Shown here piece after piece: positions 52,193-59,618 of a DNA stretch of 59,618 nucleotides. Under the pieces are notes generated by a model. That model was given only the letters and a program-made list of their open reading frames with translations. It was not told the DNA's origin and did not search any database. The stretch spans positions 1 to 59,618 of the forward strand of contig JBJDZG010000016.1 of the NCBI GenBank assembly GCA_051867875.1, given 5' to 3'. Position 1 is the first letter of the stretch, and each line of letters begins with the position of its first letter. The stretch is from RGIG4608 sp051867875 (GTDB taxonomy: Bacteria; Bacillota; Clostridia; Oscillospirales; CAG-272). The position numbers and the translations under genes were made by a program.

Positions 52193-52681
52193 TCAATAGC
52201 CGAAGTTGCCCGAGAGAGAATCGTCGTCCTCAATCCAATCGTTGACGTCAATCTTGCGGAAGCTCTCTTTATCGTCGCGGACTACGACGTAGGCAATTCC
52301 CGCATTTATGACCTGACGCTTGCACATCATACAACTGCTCGTGCCCGGCACTATCGTATTGTTCTCGGGGGAAACGCAAGTCATATAGAGCGTTGCTCCG
52401 AGCATCTGGTCGCGCGGCGCGGCAATTATCGCGTTAGCCTCGGCGTGAACCGAACGGCAGAGCTCGTATCTCTCTCCGCGCGGTATGCAGAGCTTTTCTC
52501 TCATGCAGAATTGAAGCTCGTTGCAGTTCTTTCTGCCTCTGGGTGCGCCGTTGTAGCCCGTTGAAATGATAACGTCGTTTTTGACGATGATGGCACCGTA
52601 TTTCTTTCTCATGCAGGTGCTTCTTTCCGCAACGGTCTGGGCTATATCAAGATAATAATTCTCTTTTGAAATTCTGTCCAT
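52193..52681 (-). CDS. comEB: dCMP deaminase (ComEB-like)
   Basis: Deaminates dCMP to dUMP for dTMP synthesis. The zinc motifs are VHAEANAI (His and catalytic Glu) and the downstream SSCMMCKR cysteine pair. N-terminal region YYLDIAQTVAERSTCMRKKYGAIIVKND is characteristic. Start at 52681 follows CGGAG and gives 162 residues, typical for the family; a longer frame would add a hydrophobic AT-rich leader without a ribosome site. Confidence 0.92.
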   Translation of the reverse strand: MDRISKENYYLDIAQTVAERSTCMRKKYGAIIVKNDVIISTGYNGAPRGRKNCNELQFCMREKLCIPRGERYELCRSVHAEANAIIAAPRDQMLGATLYMTCVSPENNTIVPGTSSCMMCKRQVINAGIAYVVVRDDKESFRKIDVNDWIEDDDSLSGNFGY

Positions 52682-52878
52682 ATAAATCTCCGTTCTGATG
52701 TGCATATCTATACATTGTATATTATAAAATAAAATACCGACAAAATCAAGTGTTTTTACAAATTTAGTGAAAAAAAGCTCGCAGAATGCAAAAAACAAAT
52801 CGACACAGAGATATTAAAAAATACCTCCGTGCCGTTTTCATATAATCTTTTTATAGTGAGAAGCAGTCCTGCTTAATC

Positions 52879-53634
52879 TCAAATAATCTTGGACAAAAAT
52901 TCCCGAAGTCGCGGGTGCTTTGGGTGATTGAATACCTCGTCGGGTGTGCCGTCCTCGACGATATTGCCCTCGTTCATAAAGAGCACACGGCTCGCCACCT
53001 CTTTGGCAAAGCCCATTTCGTGCGTAACGATTACCATCGTCATTTTTTCATCGGCGAGCTTTCGCATAAGGTCGAGCACCTCTCCGACCATTTCGGGGTC
53101 GAGTGCGCTCGTGGGCTCGTCAAAAAGCATTACCTTCGGCTCCATGGCAAGCGCGCGCACGATTGCAATTCTCTGCTTCTGACCGCCCGATAGGGTTGAC
53201 GGATAAGCGTTTGCCTTGTCCTCAAGTCCAATTTTTGCGAGCAACTCCATAGCCTTTGCTTCAAAATGAGCTTTAATCTCTTTTTTGCTCATTCCCTGCT
53301 TTTTAAGCGCTTTTCCGTGTATCTGAATGGGAGCGAGCGTAATATTTTCGAGCACTGTTTTATTGTTGAAAAGGTTAAAATGCTGGAACACCATACCGAT
53401 ATTCTGTCTGTGGACGTTGATATCGACCTTGAAATCGGCGAGGTTTTCGCCCTCGAACATAATAATACCGTCATCGGGGTCTTCAAGGCAGTTTATGCAT
53501 CGGATGAAGGTTGATTTTCCCGAGCCCGAAGGACCTATGACGACAACCTGCTCTCCCTCGTGAATAGTCGTATTTATTCCGCAAAGTATCTCCTTTCCGT
53601 CAAAGCTCTTGCGTAAATTCTTAATTTCTATCAC
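52879..53634 (-). CDS. Polar amino-acid ABC transporter ATPase (GlnQ-type)
   Basis: Energises the fused binding-protein/permease encoded just upstream. Walker A GPSGSGKSTF, Q-loop VFQHFNLFNNKTVLENI, signature LSGGQKQRIAIVRALAM, Walker B VMLFDEPTSALDPEM and H-loop IVTHEMGFAKEVA are complete. The best start is a GTG at 53634 (VIEIKNLRKSF), preceded by AAAGGAG and overlapping the permease stop by 14 bases. Length 251 matches the family. Confidence 0.93.
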   Translation of the reverse strand: MIEIKNLRKSFDGKEILCGINTTIHEGEQVVVIGPSGSGKSTFIRCINCLEDPDDGIIMFEGENLADFKVDINVHRQNIGMVFQHFNLFNNKTVLENITLAPIQIHGKALKKQGMSKKEIKAHFEAKAMELLAKIGLEDKANAYPSTLSGGQKQRIAIVRALAMEPKVMLFDEPTSALDPEMVGEVLDLMRKLADEKMTMVIVTHEMGFAKEVASRVLFMNEGNIVEDGTPDEVFNHPKHPRLREFLSKII

Positions 53635-55195
53635 TTTTTGCAAATCTCCTTTCAAGAAGCTTGACACCCGCACTGATTATCAGGACGAGCACGATATATA
53701 TAACTCCCATCATAAGATATGGCACCATTGTGTCGTATTTTACCATACCGACGTCGAGAAGCGCTTTATAAAGGTCGTAAACCGCTATAAAGCTCAAAAC
53801 CGACGTCTCTTTAATTAAGCTGATGAATTCATTTCCAAGCGTGGGAAGAATGTTTTTAACCGCTTGCGGTACGACTATCTGCATCATCGTCGAGGCGTAT
53901 GTAAGTCCGAGTGCTCTGCCCGCTTCCATCTGCCCTTTGTCGACGGAATTTATACCGCTTCTCATCATTTCCGACACGTACGCGCCGCTGTTCATACCGA
54001 AAACTATAAGTCCGACAGTCAGCGAGCCGAGTTTTATGCCAACCGAAGGCATAATTACATAGTAAGCGATAAGGAGCTGTGCAACTATCGGCGTTCCGCG
54101 GAAAACCGCGACGTAAACGGAGCAGACCTTATCGAGTATTCTGTAAATCAGCTTATATTTGGGTGCAACCTTGACCATGGCGATGAGCGTTCCTATCACG
54201 ATACCGATAAGCAAACCGAAAAGCGCCACCTTGACAGTATTGAGAAGTCCCGTTAAGAGTACGGAGAGATAGTGCTCATTTGAAAGAGTGGCAAAGAAAT
54301 TCTCAAATTTCGCGCCCCAATTTGAACCCGACGCTTCCTCGGTTGCAGACAGAATTGCCGTAGCCGGTGCTTCGTCGAGCATAACGCCGTAAAGGTTTCC
54401 GTTAATTAAGTCGTTTATCGCTATCTGTGCGGTGGCGTAAGCCTTGCCAGTGATATTCTTAAAGCCGTCAAAGCCCCAATCCCCGTCCCCGTTTATGTAA
54501 AGCGACGCAGTAGTTGCGCTCTGGTAGCCAATCGCGTTTTTTTCAAGCGAGGCAAGCACCGCTTCTACGTCCTCTGCCGTCGTACAAGCGTCAAAATCGG
54601 TGTTTTCGGCACTTACTATAAGCTTCTGCGAAGCCTGATAATAGGGCTCCGTAAAATCGTAAATTTTGGAACGCTCCGCATCGACCGTAATACCTGCCAT
54701 GCCTATATCCGCATAGCCTGTTTCGACCTGAACGAAAATCTCATCAAAGCCGATGTTTTTTACTACAAGCTCAAGACCGTGTGCCTCGGCATAAGCCGCC
54801 GCAATCTCAATGTCAAGTCCGTATATTTTGCCGTCCGTTCCCATATACTCAAATGGTTCAAAGGGACAGTTTGTAACTACCACGAATTTGTCCGCGGTGT
54901 TTTCGACATCCGAGGTGGTAACGGTGTAGCCGATTTTTTCGCCATCTCCCTCAAAATATTTTGCTACGAGCGTGTCAAATTCACCGCTCGCTTTTATTTC
55001 GGCGAGAAAGGCGTTCATGGAGCTAACGAGAGCCGTATTTCCCTTCTTGCAGACAAAGGCGTATTCCTCGTCGGTGAGTTTTATGTCTATCATTTTTACA
55101 GGCGAAATGCCTGATGCTCCCGAGCACGACGCGAGAGAAAGTGCGACGCACGCGAGCATTAAAAATGCAAAAAATCTGAATATATTTTTCTTCAA
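53621..55195 (-). CDS. Amino-acid ABC transporter: fused substrate-binding protein and permease
   Basis: A 524-residue lipoprotein fusion. Signal and lipobox (LSLASC) end near residue 24. Residues about 30-290 form an SBP_bac_3 domain (ITVDAERSKIYDFTEPYYQASQKLIV is typical), and 310-520 a HisM/GlnP-type permease with the EAA-like EAGRALGLTYASTMMQIVVPQAVKNILPTLGNEFISLIKET (key residues EAGRALG). The arrangement recalls Lactococcus GlnP. AAGGAG is eight bases before a TTG at 55195, which I prefer; the upstream ATG at 55222 adds nine residues. An ARG-box-like operator in the promoter suggests arginine or a related cationic amino acid as substrate. Confidence 0.9.
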   Translation of the reverse strand: MKKNIFRFFAFLMLACVALSLASCSGASGISPVKMIDIKLTDEEYAFVCKKGNTALVSSMNAFLAEIKASGEFDTLVAKYFEGDGEKIGYTVTTSDVENTADKFVVVTNCPFEPFEYMGTDGKIYGLDIEIAAAYAEAHGLELVVKNIGFDEIFVQVETGYADIGMAGITVDAERSKIYDFTEPYYQASQKLIVSAENTDFDACTTAEDVEAVLASLEKNAIGYQSATTASLYINGDGDWGFDGFKNITGKAYATAQIAINDLINGNLYGVMLDEAPATAILSATEEASGSNWGAKFENFFATLSNEHYLSVLLTGLLNTVKVALFGLLIGIVIGTLIAMVKVAPKYKLIYRILDKVCSVYVAVFRGTPIVAQLLIAYYVIMPSVGIKLGSLTVGLIVFGMNSGAYVSEMMRSGINSVDKGQMEAGRALGLTYASTMMQIVVPQAVKNILPTLGNEFISLIKETSVLSFIAVYDLYKALLDVGMVKYDTMVPYLMMGVIYIVLVLIISAGVKLLERRFAKSDRN

Positions 55196-55231
55196 AATCA
55201 CTTCTCCTTGTATTTTTTTCAAACCTCAGTG

Positions 55232-55260
55232 ATTATACTAAATAATTATTCATTTGTCAA
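55232..55260 (-). promoter_or_regulatory. Consensus promoter of the amino-acid ABC transporter
   Basis: Minus-strand TTGACA (55255-55260), 17 bases, TATAAT (55232-55237): perfect hexamers and spacing. Confidence 0.85.
55239..55252 (-). promoter_or_regulatory. ARG-box-like operator inside the promoter spacer
   Basis: On the minus strand TGAATAATTATTTA matches the ArgR consensus TGAATWWWWATTCA at 13 of 14 positions and lies exactly between -35 and -10, where a bound ArgR would block polymerase. Confidence 0.6.
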
Positions 55261-55308
55261 TAGCTTTTTTGAAAAATATTCAGTATTTTCTTGGATATCT
55301 TCTGAATA

Positions 55309-55326
55309 TTTGAATATTTATTCACT
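55309..55326. promoter_or_regulatory. Perfect ARG-box match between the transporter and flavoprotein genes
   Basis: TTTGAATATTTATTCACT fits WNTGAATWWWWATTCANW at every position. It lies 49 bases upstream of the transporter -35 and 66 bases upstream of the flavoprotein -35. The stretch between is AT-rich and holds no gene. Confidence 0.6.
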
Positions 55327-55391
55327 TTTGATGAATATATGCAAAATTCGTCAAAAAAGATAAAAAAAGTTATTTAATACTTGACAATTTA

Positions 55392-55420
55392 TTGACAAAG
55401 CGAAAGGTATGTGATAAAAT
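55392..55420 (+). promoter_or_regulatory. Promoter of the flavoprotein-aconitase X cassette
   Basis: TTGACA (55392-55397), 17 bases, TGA-TAAAAT (-10 at 55415-55420, extended). A second TTGACA at 55381 could be an alternative -35. Confidence 0.75.
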
Positions 55421-55455
55421 TAGTATATAAAAATTATAGAAAGGATTTCTGTATT

Positions 55456-57522
55456 ATGAACAATCTTGACCCCAAATACGAAGCACTGTTCACTCCTTGG
55501 AAAATAGGCAACGTTGAGATTAAAAACCGTATAGTAATGTGCCCCATGGGCGGCACGTCCCTTTTCGGCTGGTTTGAACTCAGCGGTTGTCATTTTGACA
55601 AAGAGGCGGCAAAGCTCTTCCTTGAAAGAGCACAAAATAACGTTGGCCTTATAATTCCCGGAATCGCTCCTCTACGCGATACTTTCTTCGGAAAATGGCT
55701 CTGGCAAAACCCCAAAATGTTTGAGGACCTCAAGGAATTCATGGACGAAATCCATAAAACCGATACCAAGGTCTTCATTCAGCTCACCGCAGGAATGGGA
55801 CGCTCCTGGGCAATCTCCGATTTGATAGCTCCTCTTCATAAAAATAAGCTGACGAGAGCTATTATAAAGCCCGTAATCGACACGAATCACGAGCTCGCTT
55901 CTCCCTCTCCCCAGCCTTCCCGCTGGGCGCACGATATCATCTGCCCCGAGATGACAACTCATCAGATTGAAGAAATCATCGAGGCATTTGCAAAGACGGC
56001 TAAACTCTGTATGGACGCAGGCGTTGACGGCGTTGAGGTCCACGCAGTTCACGAGGGATACCTCCTTGACCAGTTTGCAATTGAATTTTTCAATAAACGT
56101 GATGACAAGTACGGCGGCTCGTTTGAAAACCGCTACCGCTTCGCAGCCGAGATAGTTGCCGCTATCAAGGACGTTTGCGGTTCCGACTTCCCCGTATCTC
56201 TGCGCTATTCCGTAGAGTCCAAGATGAAGGGCTTCTGCGAGGGTGCTATGCCCGGCGAGGACTACGTTGAGGTCGGCAGAAATATGGAAGAGAGCGAAAG
56301 AGCCGCAAGATATCTCCAGGACGCAGGCTACGATATGCTCAATGCCGACAACGGTACATACGACTCCTGGTATTGGTCTCATCCCCCGATGTATATGCCC
56401 GAAAACTGCAACCTTGACGACGTTGCACATATCAAGAAATTCGTAAGCATTCCCGTAGTATGTGCGGGCAGAATGGACCCCGAGACAGGTGCTAAGGCAG
56501 TTGCAGAAGGCAGAATTGACGGCGTTGGCGTTGCACGTCAGTTCCTTACAGACCCCGAGTGGGTAACTAAATTAATCGAGGACAGAGTTGAGGAGATTAA
56601 ACCCTGCATCTGCTGTCATTCGGGTTGCTTTAACTTCTCGCGTTCAAACGGTCATGCAAACACGCAGGAGCTCAGCGACACTATGGGACTTGCACGCTGT
56701 GCACTCAATCCCGAAACTATGCAGTCTAAGAAATACAACATAAGACCCGCTAAGAAGAGCAAGAAGGTTGCCATCGTCGGCGGCGGTATAGGCGGCATGG
56801 AAGCGGCTATCGTCTGCGCTAAACGCGGTCATAGCGTTACTCTTTACGAAAAGAGCGACAAACTCGGCGGTGTATTTATTGCCGCGGCTGCTCCTTCCTT
56901 CAAGGAAAAGGACAGAGCCCTTATCGCTTGGTACAACAGAGAGATAAGAAGCTATCCTTCCATTACTGTAAAGCTCAATACCGAAATTAAGGATATATCG
57001 AAGCTCGATGCAGACGAAGTCATCGTCGCTACGGGTGCTAAACCAAAAAAGCTCCCCGTTCACGGCGTTCATACCGCGGTTGAGGCTATTGATTACCTTC
57101 TCGGTAACAAGCAGGTCGGTGAGAACGTAGTCGTTATCGGCGGCGGTCTTACGGGCTGTGAAATTGCTTACGACCTCTTCCTCAAAGGAAAGAAGCCCGT
57201 TATAGTTGAGATGATGGACGACCTCATCACAACTCCCGGCATCTGCCTTGCAAATACAAGCTATCTCCGCGATTGCTTCAAGACTAACCGTGTACCCGTT
57301 CACCTTGAAACTGCCGTCAAGCAGATTAAGAATAACGGCGTTATCGTAAGACATAAGGACGGTAAGTACGAAACAATCCCCTGTGATTCCGTCATCTTGT
57401 CTATAGGCTACAATCCCGCTCCCGTCGCCACTAAGCACGCGCACGTTATAGGCGATGCTAAAAACGTAGGCAACCTCAGAAGCGTTATCTGGGGCGCTTG
57501 GGACGTTGCCATGAAGATTTAA
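55456..57522 (+). CDS. Old Yellow Enzyme-family Fe-S flavoprotein (dienoyl-CoA reductase/TMADH/BaiCD type)
   Basis: A 688-residue three-cofactor oxidoreductase. The N-terminal TIM barrel (about 1-370) carries FMN-site motifs GNVEIKNRIVMCPMGG and GVDGVEVHAVHEGYLLDQFA. The cysteine cluster CICCHSGC then RCALNP (about 384-418) should hold a [4Fe-4S] centre. The C-terminal half has FAD- and NAD(P)-type Rossmann motifs VAIVGGGIGGMEAA and VVVIGGGLTGCEIA. Family members reduce 2,4-dienoyl-CoA or bile-acid enoates, or demethylate amines and N-methylproline. Substrate here is unknown; the next two genes encode aconitase X. Start at 55456; an earlier ATG at 55411 would lie on the promoter. Confidence 0.88.
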   Translation: MNNLDPKYEALFTPWKIGNVEIKNRIVMCPMGGTSLFGWFELSGCHFDKEAAKLFLERAQNNVGLIIPGIAPLRDTFFGKWLWQNPKMFEDLKEFMDEIHKTDTKVFIQLTAGMGRSWAISDLIAPLHKNKLTRAIIKPVIDTNHELASPSPQPSRWAHDIICPEMTTHQIEEIIEAFAKTAKLCMDAGVDGVEVHAVHEGYLLDQFAIEFFNKRDDKYGGSFENRYRFAAEIVAAIKDVCGSDFPVSLRYSVESKMKGFCEGAMPGEDYVEVGRNMEESERAARYLQDAGYDMLNADNGTYDSWYWSHPPMYMPENCNLDDVAHIKKFVSIPVVCAGRMDPETGAKAVAEGRIDGVGVARQFLTDPEWVTKLIEDRVEEIKPCICCHSGCFNFSRSNGHANTQELSDTMGLARCALNPETMQSKKYNIRPAKKSKKVAIVGGGIGGMEAAIVCAKRGHSVTLYEKSDKLGGVFIAAAAPSFKEKDRALIAWYNREIRSYPSITVKLNTEIKDISKLDADEVIVATGAKPKKLPVHGVHTAVEAIDYLLGNKQVGENVVVIGGGLTGCEIAYDLFLKGKKPVIVEMMDDLITTPGICLANTSYLRDCFKTNRVPVHLETAVKQIKNNGVIVRHKDGKYETIPCDSVILSIGYNPAPVATKHAHVIGDAKNVGNLRSVIWGAWDVAMKI

Positions 57523-57539
57523 TTTGAGGAGGAGCAAAT

Positions 57540-58817
57540 ATGTTTTTAACTGATGAACAAAAAGCCATACTTAACGGCGAGCGCGGCGAAACGCTTGCCA
57601 AGGTAATGGAAACAGTCGTTCGTTACGGTGAGCTCTTCGGTGCTGAAAAGCTCGTTCCCGTATCGAGCAAATACAATCACCTCGTAACGTCTTTCGGACT
57701 TAAAATGATGAGCCCCGTGTTCGACCTTATGCAGCAGCTCATCGACGCAGGCGTTGTTTCGGAGCAGAAATTCTCCGTCGACCCCCGCCCTCTTGACAAG
57801 AACGTCCCTCAGAATTTCTTGCAGAAAGTCATTTTCGATAACTTTATGTACTCAAAGCAGGACTTCTACGAGGGTCAGCTCAAAGCTCTCGGACTTATGA
57901 ACGAGGACGCATTCACCTGTGCTTCCTATATGGATGAGGTCGGCAACAAGCCCGAAAAGGGCGAGGTGCTCTCTTGGGCTGAATCCAGCGCGGTAGTTTA
58001 CGCGAACTCAGTTCTCGGCGCAAGGTGTAACCGTAACTCGGGTATCATCGATATTATGGGCTCAATAGTCGGCTACGTTCCCTATTTCGGACTTCTTACC
58101 GACGAGGGCAGACGCGCTACCTGGATTGTTGAAATCAAAACGACGAAAAAGCCCGAAGCCCAGCTTCTCGGCTCGGCAATAGGTATGAAGGTAATGGAAG
58201 AAGTTCCTTATATCAAGGGACTCGATAAGTGGCTCGGCACCGAGCTCGACGCCGCCGCTTGCACTTACTTAAAGGACTTCGGCGCGGCTACCGCATCAAA
58301 CGGCGCGGTAGGTCTTTACCATGTTGACAACCTCACTCCCGACGCAAAAGAGCTCGGCGAGAGCCTTATAGTTGAGGGCGCGAAAACCTACGTTATCGAC
58401 GACGCAGAGCTTCAGAGAGTTTACGACTCCTACCCTGTAATTTGGAAGAATCCCGATGCAAAGCCCAAGCTTTGCTTTATGGGCTGTCCTCACATGACGC
58501 TCGAACAGCTTAAAAGCTGGACGGTAAGACTTGAAAAAGCTCTTGCCGAGGCAGGAAACAAAACTGTCGTTATTCCTACGGTATTCACCTCTGCTCCCGC
58601 AGTTATAAAGGAATTTGAAAAGACCGAATACTCCGAGCGTCTTAAAGCTACCGGCGTAATTCTCTCTTACATTTGTCCTCTTATGTATATGAATAATCCC
58701 CTTTCGGGAAAAATGCCCGTAATCACGTCCTCAAATAAGCTTCGTACGTATACGACGGCTCGTTACTATACCGACGATGAGATTCTCGAGCAGATAACAA
58801 AAGGAGGTAAGAAATAA
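57540..58817 (+). CDS. Aconitase X catalytic (large) subunit
   Basis: DUF521/AcnX catalytic protein, 425 residues. Known AcnX enzymes dehydrate cis-3-hydroxy-L-proline in bacteria or mevalonate 5-phosphate in archaea, using a [2Fe-2S] or [4Fe-4S] cluster. Family segments seen: YANSVLGARCNRNSGIID, VGYVPYFGLLTDEGR, FMGCPHMTLEQL, LSYICPLMYMNNP and VITSSNKLRTYTT, including the candidate cluster cysteines. Where many bacterial AcnX proteins have a GGP following GARTNRE, this protein has SGI after GARCNRN, a notable change near the active site. Its stop overlaps the small-subunit start by one base. Confidence 0.85.
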   Translation: MFLTDEQKAILNGERGETLAKVMETVVRYGELFGAEKLVPVSSKYNHLVTSFGLKMMSPVFDLMQQLIDAGVVSEQKFSVDPRPLDKNVPQNFLQKVIFDNFMYSKQDFYEGQLKALGLMNEDAFTCASYMDEVGNKPEKGEVLSWAESSAVVYANSVLGARCNRNSGIIDIMGSIVGYVPYFGLLTDEGRRATWIVEIKTTKKPEAQLLGSAIGMKVMEEVPYIKGLDKWLGTELDAAACTYLKDFGAATASNGAVGLYHVDNLTPDAKELGESLIVEGAKTYVIDDAELQRVYDSYPVIWKNPDAKPKLCFMGCPHMTLEQLKSWTVRLEKALAEAGNKTVVIPTVFTSAPAVIKEFEKTEYSERLKATGVILSYICPLMYMNNPLSGKMPVITSSNKLRTYTTARYYTDDEILEQITKGGKK

Positions 58818-59266
58818 TGAGAGTTTTCAAAGGAAGAGTAGTTGCTCCGGGTACTGTTACCGCGGAAGCAGTAGTTTCACATAACGGTCTTAATACGCTT
58901 GCTTCATTCCAGAAGGCTTTGCAGTTCGGCGACAAAAAGGCAACCTGCGGAGACCAGAATAACCCCGACCTCTACAATAAGCAAATGGCAGGAAAGGCAC
59001 TTTGCCTTCCCCAGACCATAGGCTCGACAACGGGCGGTCTTGTCCTCTACTGCGCGTGCGCTATGGGGCGTCAACCCGCTTGTATGCTCTTCTCACAGCC
59101 CATTGACTCCCTGGCAGGCGCAGGCGTTATCATAGCAGACGTTTGGCTCAATGACGAAAAAGCACACATGGCAGTCGTTGACTCCCTCGGCGAAGAATTT
59201 CTTAACTACGTCAAGGACGGAATGAGCATTACGGTAAAACCCGACGGAAGCGTTGAGGTTGAATAA
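58817..59266 (+). CDS. Aconitase X swivel-domain (small) subunit, DUF126
   Basis: Partner of the preceding catalytic subunit; together they equal the two-subunit (type II) AcnX. The 149-residue swivel domain shows FKGRVVAPGTVTAEAVVS at the start and GSTTGGLVLYCACAMGRQPACMLFS with the conserved Gly-Ser and Thr of the active site, then DSLAGAGVIIADVW. It starts on the stop codon of the large subunit and has AAAGGAGG upstream, implying equal expression. Confidence 0.88.
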   Translation: MRVFKGRVVAPGTVTAEAVVSHNGLNTLASFQKALQFGDKKATCGDQNNPDLYNKQMAGKALCLPQTIGSTTGGLVLYCACAMGRQPACMLFSQPIDSLAGAGVIIADVWLNDEKAHMAVVDSLGEEFLNYVKDGMSITVKPDGSVEVE

Positions 59267-59352
59267 GACTCAAATATAAAACCAAAGCACCGCGGCTTTC
59301 TTCTGCTGTCTTTAGCGGAGAATTCGCAAGCACAAAAATATCGGCAGAGATA

Positions 59353-59380
59353 TTGACTTCCCTGCCGATTTGTATATATT
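59353..59380 (+). promoter_or_regulatory. Promoter of the DUF559 gene
   Basis: TTGACT (59353-59358), 16 bases, TATATT (59375-59380). A TCGGCAG/CTGCCGA stem (59341-59368) overlaps it and may end the upstream aconitase X transcript. Confidence 0.45.
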
Positions 59381-59406
59381 ATAGCAAGTTTATTAGAGGA
59401 GTAAAT

Positions 59407-59618
59407 ATGTCACTTGATTACAACAAAAAGAATATTACTCTTGCCAAAAATTTGCGCAAAAATGCGACACCGCAAGAGAATCATTTGTGGTACGACTTCT
59501 TATCAAAATACGAAGTAAGATTTCAACGCCAAAAGGCAATCGATAATTTTATTGCGGATTTTTATTGTCATAAAGCAAAATTGATTATTGAAATTGATGG
59601 TTCGCAGCATTATACCGA
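59407..59618 (+). CDS. DUF559 endonuclease-like protein, N-terminal part (runs off the window)
   Basis: The first 70 residues of a DUF559 (Vsr/restriction endonuclease-like) protein. The opening NITLAKNLRKNATPQENHLWYDFL and the nuclease core FADFYCHKAKLIIEIDGSQHY match, with the D and E-x-D catalytic acids visible (key segment IEIDGSQHY). The full family length is about 110-130 residues, so the remainder lies beyond 59618. Such proteins are common single-gene passengers in Clostridia with unproven function. Ribosome site AGAGGAG precedes the ATG. Confidence 0.85.
   Translation, partial: MSLDYNKKNITLAKNLRKNATPQENHLWYDFLSKYEVRFQRQKAIDNFIADFYCHKAKLIIEIDGSQHYT

Overview
The window looks like a chromosomal segment of a spore-forming, anaerobic Clostridia bacterium of gut type (Oscillospirales-like; inferred from gene content, not proven). 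Supporting genes are the GerW/YtfJ sporulation factor, Rex, DnaD and DnaI, ComEB, DUF2953, the order engB (ysxC) after lon, scpA-scpB followed by a D,D-carboxypeptidase and rluB, and secreted proteins with Cys-Gly-rich tails. Base composition is intermediate, with AT-rich regulatory gaps. No rRNA, tRNA, CRISPR array or intact insertion sequence was seen.

Layout. 1-2.4 kb: a secreted endonuclease I-type nuclease and a small lipoprotein, then a 199-bp internally deleted IS3-family relic. 2.6-4.7 kb (minus): LiaF-like, DUF4097 and YgjP-like genes in a tightly coupled operon. 4.9-7.5 kb: a TetM/EF-G-like GTPase fused to a YacP/NYN nuclease domain. 7.6-9.9 kb: a membrane-anchored Xre regulator, an AlkD-like gene, and a riboswitch-controlled pair (DUF4430 lipoprotein plus ECF S component) that I read as a cobalamin uptake module.

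10.3-36 kb is a pectin utilisation locus. A long plus-strand operon carries an LplB/LplC-type sugar ABC importer, its lipoprotein binding protein, two MsmX-like ATPases, four unrecognised four-helix membrane proteins, a GH28, a GH105 and a TIM-barrel epimerase. It converges on uxaC-uxaA-uxaB. An AraC regulator, an AEC permease, a highly structured non-coding stretch and a large secreted PL9 pectate lyase follow, and then kduI-kduD on the minus strand. The logic is: PL9 cuts pectin outside the cell, the ABC system imports oligosaccharides, GH105 and GH28 trim them in the cytoplasm, KduI/KduD handle the unsaturated uronate and UxaC/B/A handle galacturonate. Both branches end at 2-keto-3-deoxygluconate, whose kinase and aldolase are not in the window. 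A repeated AT-rich box, TATCAAAAAAAT, lies before the units of this locus and is a candidate operator for the AraC protein.

36-44.4 kb is a plus-strand housekeeping block (lon, engB, M50 protease, scpA, scpB, DUF2953, gerW, D,D-carboxypeptidase, rluB). 44.5-46.4 kb (minus) is an ArsR-permease-thioredoxin metal(loid) module. 46.6-52.7 kb is mostly minus-strand housekeeping (prmC, dnaI, dnaD, rex, tsaD, rimI, comEB) with a cluster of DnaA-box-like sequences upstream of rex. 52.9-55.2 kb is an amino-acid ABC transporter whose promoter carries an ARG-box-like operator in its spacer. Divergent from it is an Old Yellow Enzyme-type Fe-S flavoprotein followed by both subunits of an aconitase-X enzyme, an uncharacterised catabolic cassette. 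The window ends inside a DUF559 gene.
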